This document shows, in pieces, positions 59,482 to 64,000 of a stretch of DNA of 64,000 nucleotides (position 1 is its first letter; every line of letters begins with the position of its first letter). Below the pieces are notes generated by a model, which saw nothing but the letters and a program-made list of their open reading frames with translations, was not told where the DNA came from and made no database searches. Origin of the DNA: Bryobacteraceae bacterium (lineage in GTDB: Bacteria; Acidobacteriota; Terriglobia; Bryobacterales; Bryobacteraceae); the NCBI GenBank assembly GCA_026129905.1, contig JAHCHE010000017.1, positions 1 to 64,000 of the forward strand, written 5' to 3'. The position numbers and the translations under genes were made by a program.

Positions 59482-59938
59482 AAGGACCTCGATTCCGGTG
59501 TTACGGACCTTATTATGACACAGCCAAGCCGAAACCGGACGGATGTGTCCTGTCTGGGGAGCGACGCGCGACGCACCGGGAATGGCGGATGCGTCGCGGC
59601 GCAACTTATTACGAATGTGTAACTTGCATCGTCCGCGACGCAAGATCGAAGAATTCTGTTGAATTTCGTCGATTTGTGAAAACGTGTTGAAAGTGTAGAA
59701 AAGTGATGAACGCCAGGCGCAGACGGAGGCCCTTTGCGCTGTGGGTATTCGGTTGGCAAAGATCGCCGTGGACGGGGATTGGCCGCCGACCAAGATTGTA
59801 ACGGGCAGGGCGCGGCCACGGACGTTTCGCACGAGCGAGCTTTGCCCGTAAGTGGTTGGCGCGCCGCGAGTTGGAGTGCGGGCAAAATATTTGAATTGGT
59901 TGTGTCCGGCCGGTACGGCGACGACGTGGGCCGCGGCG
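59482..59938. other. Regulatory intergenic stretch, no gene
   Basis: 457 bases without a protein-like frame. It holds the leader of the minus-strand gene, with a TCATAATAA stretch about 40 bases upstream of its start as a possible -10 box, and AT-rich bases around 59600-59710. The right end is the leader of the antitoxin gene, with AAAATATTTGAATTGG at 59884-59899. Confidence 0.35.
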
Positions 59939-60175
59939 ATGTATGATGCTATCTTGCGGGTAACGCTCGACTTGACCGACGAAGCCTACCAGATCGCGAA
60001 GGCGGCCGACAGGGAACAGAAGCGCAGCCTCGGACGCGTGGTCAGTGACTTCATCACCGGAGACCTCGGAGGCCGGTCAAGTGCCCGTCCGGATACGGCG
60101 GAAGAGTTTCCGACGTTCCGATGCATCCGGCGCGTCACTTCGGAGGATGTGAAGGCGTTGGAGGATGAGCCGTGA
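59939..60175 (+). CDS. VapB-like antitoxin
   Basis: 78 residues from the ATG at 59939 (MYDAILRVTLDLTDEAYQIA); a TTG at 59954 is an alternative. The start ILRVTLDLTDEAYQIAKAAD, then REQKRSLGRVVSDFI, is a ribbon-helix-helix/VapB DNA-binding domain; the C-terminal part, EEFPTFRCIRRVTSEDVKAL, would wrap the toxin. It overlaps the start of a VapC remnant by 11 bases (ATG at 60165 before the stop), the usual arrangement of a toxin-antitoxin operon. The partner is broken, so this is an orphan antitoxin. Confidence 0.75.
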   Translation: MYDAILRVTLDLTDEAYQIAKAADREQKRSLGRVVSDFITGDLGGRSSARPDTAEEFPTFRCIRRVTSEDVKALEDEP

Positions 60176-60368
60176 AGTCTATCTCCTTGACGCCAACGTT
60201 CTGATCGCGCTGGCGACGCCATCGATGAGAGCAGCTCCTATCTTTTCCGGATGCGCCACCGGGCGGCGCCTCAGTTGGGCCAGGCTATTCTACTTCGTCG
60301 GCGCGCCTTGGTCGAGGACGATGTCCACGGGGATGGAGGCGCGGGCGAGGCGGTTGAGGTCGGACTGA
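60165..60368 (+). pseudogene. Truncated VapC (PIN domain) toxin remnant
   Basis: It starts MSREVYLLDANVLIALATPS: YLLDANVLIAL is the first strand and catalytic Asp of PIN-domain ribonucleases. After about 20 residues the sequence no longer resembles a PIN domain and stops at 67 codons, against about 135 normally. From 60290 on it overlaps the end of the convergent M49-like gene on the other strand, which suggests that a deletion or insertion joined the two and removed three quarters of the toxin. Confidence 0.65.
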
Positions 60369-61933
60369 AGCTGGGCGCCCATCAGGCCCATGTCGTCGAA
60401 GAGTCGGCCGACGCCGGCGTAGTCGCCGTCGCCCTGTAGCTGGATAATGCGGGCGGAAAGGTCGTTCACGGCCGCCTTCATTTTGTCGAGCTCGACGCGG
60501 TGAGCGCCGGTTTGCGGATCGCGGGTGAAAGCCCCGTTCTTTTCGAAAAAGTTGAACTCCAGCAGGTTGGCCTTGCCGTGGGCGCTGGAGGCGCCGAAGC
60601 GGATCGAGCGGAAGATGCCGGCCAGGAAAGTGGCGTAGTTGTCCATCAGGACGGCGCCGGGAAGTTCGCCCTGTTCGATCAGGCGGGTGACCATATAGAG
60701 GCCGAGAATGTCGGCCTTGGCTTCCTCGAGCGAAGAGAACCTATCCTTGAGCGCTTCGCGCACCGTGCCCTTGCCGGCGATTGTTTTCTTCACGCCGAGG
60801 CCGTGCGCGACTTCGTGAAACATGGTGTTGGCGAAGAAGGCGTCGAATTTCACGTGCGGGCGCTGGTCCTCGGCGATGACCACGCCAGCCACCGGCATCA
60901 GGATCTTGTCGAACTTGGCGCGCATGCTGTTCTTGAGTTGCAGGCGGCGGGTACCCTTCTTGAGCTGCACTTCTTCGTCGTTCGGCAGGTTGATGGCGAT
61001 GGTCTTGGAGCCGGCGTTGCAGTCGCCGGCATAATAGATGGCGTCGTAGGCGTTGAGGTCGGAGTCGGCGCCGGGACTTTCCTTCTTATAAGCGTCGGGG
61101 ACGGGGAGTCCTCGCTGGAGGGCGGGCAGCATGGCGGCGTACTTCTCCAGGCGGCGGCTCCATTCCTTGTCCTTGACCAGCACGTAGGCTTCGTAAGCGG
61201 CCTTGTAGCCGAAAAGCTTGTCCTCGTAGGTTTCGATCGGCCCAATGACGATGTCGAGCGTGTTGGTCTTCATGTCCATCCAGGCGAGGTCGCTCGGCTG
61301 GTAGTTGTCGGTGAGGAGGGCGTCGGCGCGAAGGTTGAGATAGCGGCGCAGGCCGGCGTCCTCGGCGAGTTTGGCGGCGTCGCGCAGGGCGGCGGCGGCG
61401 ACTTTGAGGAGCATGCCGTAAGCCTGATGGTATGGCTCCGCGGCGAGGGCGCCGTCAGCGTCGCGGCGGACGACGGTATAGAGGCTTTTCATAGCTCTTC
61501 CGCCGTCCTTGGACGCGGCGACGGCGGCCTCGAATTCGTCCTTGGTCATGTCGGCGGGGTAGAAGTTGGCGCCGGGCGGCTTGGGTCCGACGCCGTCGAT
61601 GAACGGCGCGTCGCCTTCCAGACGGTCCCACGGACCGTAGTTGATCTGGACGAAGCGGCGGGCGTCGGGATCCTGCACTTTGGCCAGGAGCGTGAGCTTG
61701 TCGCCGTAGGCCTGGATCCAGAAGAGTTCATCCATCACCTCAGCGGCGCGCTTGAGCAGCGGGATCATCTGCCGTTCCTTTTCGGTGAGGAGGCTCAGGT
61801 CGGTCTCCAGTTTGACTTCGGTGTACTTGGCGAGGCGCTGCTTCATTTTGCTCTCTTCCGCGGGAGGGCGCTCAATGCGGCCGCAGCCCAGCAGGAGCAG
61901 AGACACGGCCAATAACGGGAGTCGAGTTCTCAT
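60290..61933 (-). CDS. M49-like zinc peptidase lipoprotein
   Basis: 547 residues from the ATG at 61933. Signal with lipobox: LPLLAVSLLLLGCG, Cys about 17. The zinc site is HEVAHGLG (HExxH) in NTMFHEVAHGLGVKKTI, with a third ligand in the downstream EEAKADILGLYMVTRLIEQ; this spacing recalls dipeptidyl peptidase III-type (M49) enzymes, which have HExxGH and EExxAE. N-terminal helices carry LLTEKERQMIPLLKRAAEVM and FWIQAYGDK, seen in M49-like bacterial proteins. It probably cleaves small peptides at the outer or inner membrane. Divergent from the oxidoreductase gene 61 bases away. Confidence 0.85.
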   Translation of the reverse strand: MRTRLPLLAVSLLLLGCGRIERPPAEESKMKQRLAKYTEVKLETDLSLLTEKERQMIPLLKRAAEVMDELFWIQAYGDKLTLLAKVQDPDARRFVQINYGPWDRLEGDAPFIDGVGPKPPGANFYPADMTKDEFEAAVAASKDGGRAMKSLYTVVRRDADGALAAEPYHQAYGMLLKVAAAALRDAAKLAEDAGLRRYLNLRADALLTDNYQPSDLAWMDMKTNTLDIVIGPIETYEDKLFGYKAAYEAYVLVKDKEWSRRLEKYAAMLPALQRGLPVPDAYKKESPGADSDLNAYDAIYYAGDCNAGSKTIAINLPNDEEVQLKKGTRRLQLKNSMRAKFDKILMPVAGVVIAEDQRPHVKFDAFFANTMFHEVAHGLGVKKTIAGKGTVREALKDRFSSLEEAKADILGLYMVTRLIEQGELPGAVLMDNYATFLAGIFRSIRFGASSAHGKANLLEFNFFEKNGAFTRDPQTGAHRVELDKMKAAVNDLSARIIQLQGDGDYAGVGRLFDDMGLMGAQLQSDLNRLARASIPVDIVLDQGAPTK

Positions 61934-61994
61934 GGCGGGGAACACCCTGGAACGATTGTAGCCGCTAAATCATGCTTCAATGGAGAACGCGCTC

Positions 61995-63281
61995 ATGAAC
62001 GAGATACGACTGATCACCCTCGATCCCGGCCATTTTCACGCGGCGTTGGTGCAGAAGGAGATGTATCCGCGGGTGTCGCGGCGGGCGGCGGTCTACGGTC
62101 CGCTGGGGCCGGACCTGATCGCCCACGTCAGCCGCATCGCGCAGTTCAACCTTCGCGGGGACAATCCGACGGCGTGGGAAGTGGACATTCACTGCGGGCC
62201 GGGCTTCCTGGCGGAGATGGCGGCGAACCGCACGGGGAACGTGGTGGTGCTGGCCGGGCGCAATCAGACGAAGCTGCGGTACATCGAGACGGCGGTGGAG
62301 GCCGGGCTGAACGTACTGGCCGACAAGCCGTGGATCATCTCGTCGAAGGAACTCGACCGGCTGGCGAACGTGCTGGAGTCGGCGGAGCGCAAGGGACTGG
62401 TGGCGTACGACATCATGACGGAGCGCTACGAGATCACGTCGATTCTTCAGCGGGAACTGGTGAACGATGCGGACGTGTTCGGCGAGGCGGAGGCGGGCAG
62501 TCCGGAGGCGCCGGCGGTGCGCATGGACAGCGTGCATCACATCGCCAAGCTGGTGGCGGGGACGCCGCTGACGCGCCCGCCATGGTTTTTCGATATCGCC
62601 GTGCAGGGCGAGGGGCTCTCCGACGTCGGCACGCACCTGGTGGACCTTGTTCAATGGACGCTGTTCCCCGAGCAGGCGGTGGACTACCGTACGGAGGTCG
62701 AGATCGTCGAGTCGAAGCGCTGGCCGACCTTCGTGAGCGGAGAAGAGTTCCGGCGGGTGACGGGGGAGCGTGGGTTTCCGCCGTCTCTTGCGCCGCAGGT
62801 GAGCGACAACCGCCTGGCGTTCTATTGCAACAACCAGGTGACGTATGCCGTCCGCGGCGTGCACGTGCGGCTGGAGGCGACGTGGAACTACGAAGCTCCG
62901 GCGGGGACCGGCGACACGCACTTCGCGTCGTATCGCGGGACGAAGGCGCGGGTGGAGGTGCGGCAGGGGGCGGAGGAAAGCTACGCGCCGGAGTTGTACG
63001 TGGTTCCGCGGGCGGACGATGTCGCCGGCGCGCTGGAGCGGCGGGTAGAGGCGTGGCAGTCGCGGTGGCCGGGCGTGGCCGTCGAGCATCGCGGCGAGGA
63101 GTCGCGCGTGGCCATACCGGATCGATACCGGGTGGGGCACGAGGCGCATTTCGCGCAGGTGGCGCGCCAGTTTTTCGCGTACTTGCGGCGGGAAGAGCGG
63201 ATGCCCGCGTGGGAGAAGCCGAACATGCTGGCCAAGTACTGCGTGACCACTCGGGGCGTGGAGCAGGCCGGAAGCGCGTGA
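61995..63281 (+). CDS. Putative oxidoreductase, Gfo/Idh/MocA-like with C-terminal domain
   Basis: 428 residues from the ATG at 61995, with GGAG about nine bases upstream; an ATG at 61980 is also in frame. The start RLITLDPGHFHAALVQKEMY replaces the usual GxGxxG loop with DPGHFHA, a mark of this subfamily. Then VVVLAGRNQTKLRYIETAVE, AGLNVLADKPWIISSKELDR (KP motif as in EKP), 'HHIAKLVAGTPLTRPPWFFD', GLSDVGTHLVDLVQWTLFPE and VSDNRLAFYCNNQVTYAVRG. It likely binds NAD(P) and acts on a sugar. The stop overlaps the purU start (GTGA). Confidence 0.85.
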   Translation: MNEIRLITLDPGHFHAALVQKEMYPRVSRRAAVYGPLGPDLIAHVSRIAQFNLRGDNPTAWEVDIHCGPGFLAEMAANRTGNVVVLAGRNQTKLRYIETAVEAGLNVLADKPWIISSKELDRLANVLESAERKGLVAYDIMTERYEITSILQRELVNDADVFGEAEAGSPEAPAVRMDSVHHIAKLVAGTPLTRPPWFFDIAVQGEGLSDVGTHLVDLVQWTLFPEQAVDYRTEVEIVESKRWPTFVSGEEFRRVTGERGFPPSLAPQVSDNRLAFYCNNQVTYAVRGVHVRLEATWNYEAPAGTGDTHFASYRGTKARVEVRQGAEESYAPELYVVPRADDVAGALERRVEAWQSRWPGVAVEHRGEESRVAIPDRYRVGHEAHFAQVARQFFAYLRREERMPAWEKPNMLAKYCVTTRGVEQAGSA

Positions 63282-64000
63282 AGAACACCGCGATTCTGCT
63301 GATCGACTGCCCAGACCGGAAAGGGCTGGTGGCGGCCATCTCGTCGTTTCTGTACACGCACGGGGCGAACATCCTGCACGCCGACCAGCACCAGGACAAC
63401 GACCTGAAGCTGTTCTTCATGCGGATCGAGTGGGCGCTGGAGGAGTTCGATCTGGACGACGCGTCGTTCCGGCGACTGTTCCAGCCGATCGCGGACCGGC
63501 TCGAGATGCGGTGGCGGCTGGAGTACTCGGCGGCGCGGCCGGCGATGGCCATATTCGTTTCGCGGCAACTGCACTGCCTGGCGGACCTGCTGTTCCGGCA
63601 GCGGGCGGGCGAGTTGCCGTGCCGGATACCGCTGATCGTGAGCAATCATGAGGACGCGGCGGACCTGGCGCGGTTCTACGGAGTGGAGTTCCATCACGTT
63701 CCGGTTGAAGCGTCGCGGAAGGCGGAGGCGGAGGAACGGCAACTGGAGCTGCTGGCGCGGGCGCCGGTCGACCTGGTGGCGTTGGCGCGGTACATGCAGG
63801 TGTTGTCGCCGCGGTTCGTCGCCGCGTACGAGGAGCGGATCATCAACGTACACCACTCGTTCCTGCCGGCGTTCGGCGGGGCGCGGCCGTATCATGCGGC
63901 GTTCGAGCGCGGGGTGAAGCTGATCGGCGCCACCAGCCACTACGTCACCGCTGCCCTGGACGACGGGCCGATCATCGAACAGGACGTAGTGCGCGTCTCC
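63278..64000 (+). CDS. purU: Formyltetrahydrofolate deformylase, partial
   Basis: 241 codons are in the window, cut at the right edge; the protein is normally about 285. It releases formate from 10-formyl-tetrahydrofolate. The N-terminal ACT domain is NTAILLIDCPDRKGLVAAIS with THGANILHADQHQDNDLKLF. The formyltransferase-like domain has VFVSRQLHCLADLLFRQRAG-like sequence (here IFVSRQ), CRIPLIVSNHEDAADLARFY, ALARYMQVLSPRFV, IINVHHSFLPAFGGARPYHA (catalytic His) and LDDGPIIEQDV (catalytic Asp). The GTG start overlaps the previous stop, so it is coupled to the oxidoreductase gene. Confidence 0.93.
   Translation, partial: MKNTAILLIDCPDRKGLVAAISSFLYTHGANILHADQHQDNDLKLFFMRIEWALEEFDLDDASFRRLFQPIADRLEMRWRLEYSAARPAMAIFVSRQLHCLADLLFRQRAGELPCRIPLIVSNHEDAADLARFYGVEFHHVPVEASRKAEAEERQLELLARAPVDLVALARYMQVLSPRFVAAYEERIINVHHSFLPAFGGARPYHAAFERGVKLIGATSHYVTAALDDGPIIEQDVVRVS

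Noticed and set aside
58567-59622. 351-codon plus-strand frame over the Tat-exported gene
   Set aside because: Shadow frame; the minus strand carries the twin-arginine signal, ribosome site and coherent domains.
60500-61915. 471-codon plus-strand frame over the M49-like gene
   Set aside because: Gly/Val/Glu-rich, no motif, antisense to a lipoprotein with an HExxH site.

Overview
The window looks like chromosomal DNA of an acidobacterium of the Bryobacterales/Solibacter type. This is inferred from the gene families rather than from a marker gene. The evidence is uniformly high GC, an Oar-like TonB-dependent receptor with an N-terminal carboxypeptidase-regulatory domain, an ECF sigma factor translationally coupled to a Ser/Thr kinase-TPR gene, many Tat- or Sec-exported sugar-acting proteins, and futalosine-type menaquinone genes. 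There is no rRNA, no CRISPR array and no intact transposase. Three tRNA genes are present: Glu-CTC, Ser-TGA and Gln-TTG.

Layout. 1-1.5 kb is a gene graveyard: a broken secreted-protein gene, a 32-bp direct repeat pair and the tail of a TonB-dependent receptor. 1.7-7.3 kb holds an exported TIM-barrel protein, a DUF72 protein, a PIG-L deacetylase, a JAMM-protease-like membrane protein and a shortened nucleotidyltransferase cassette. 7.3-10.3 kb is an ECF sigma gene followed by a decayed kinase/TPR gene. 10.4-13.5 kb is a tight operon of an imidazolonepropionase-like pseudoenzyme, glutamate formimidoyltransferase and lipoyl synthase. 13.5-20.8 kb has TonB, a tRNA methylthiotransferase, a lone FliM, small conserved proteins and a broken Fic gene. 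20.9-30.2 kb has a triple-RidA protein, a beta-propeller protein, a sugar isomerase/MFS/outer-membrane-receptor unit and an exported RraA-like protein. 30.2-38.3 kb is a minus-strand run: phosphoglycerate kinase, BadF-type kinase, M24 protein, HpcH aldolase, 2-hydroxyacid dehydrogenase and M14 carboxypeptidase.

39.7-45.2 kb is the most interesting part. It is a compact five-gene operon in the order acyl-CoA dehydrogenase, MBOAT acyltransferase, carrier protein, amino-acid-type adenylating enzyme, SGNH protein. It has the same four functions as DltABCD (D-alanylation of envelope polymers) plus a PigA/isovaleryl-CoA-dehydrogenase-like oxidase. The likely job is activation of an amino or other acid, oxidation on the carrier, and transfer to an extracytoplasmic acceptor. 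The substrate is unknown.

45.4-52 kb holds a sulfatase, a secreted HExxH protein and a large TonB-dependent receptor. 52-55.4 kb is an operon of mqnA, mqnC, an adenosine-specific kinase and an epimerase-like protein. 55.5-64 kb holds a DUF1264 lipoprotein, TrpB of the second type, a Tat-exported sugar-isomerase-like protein, a VapB antitoxin with a wrecked VapC, an M49-like lipoprotein, a Gfo/Idh/MocA-like protein and the start of purU.
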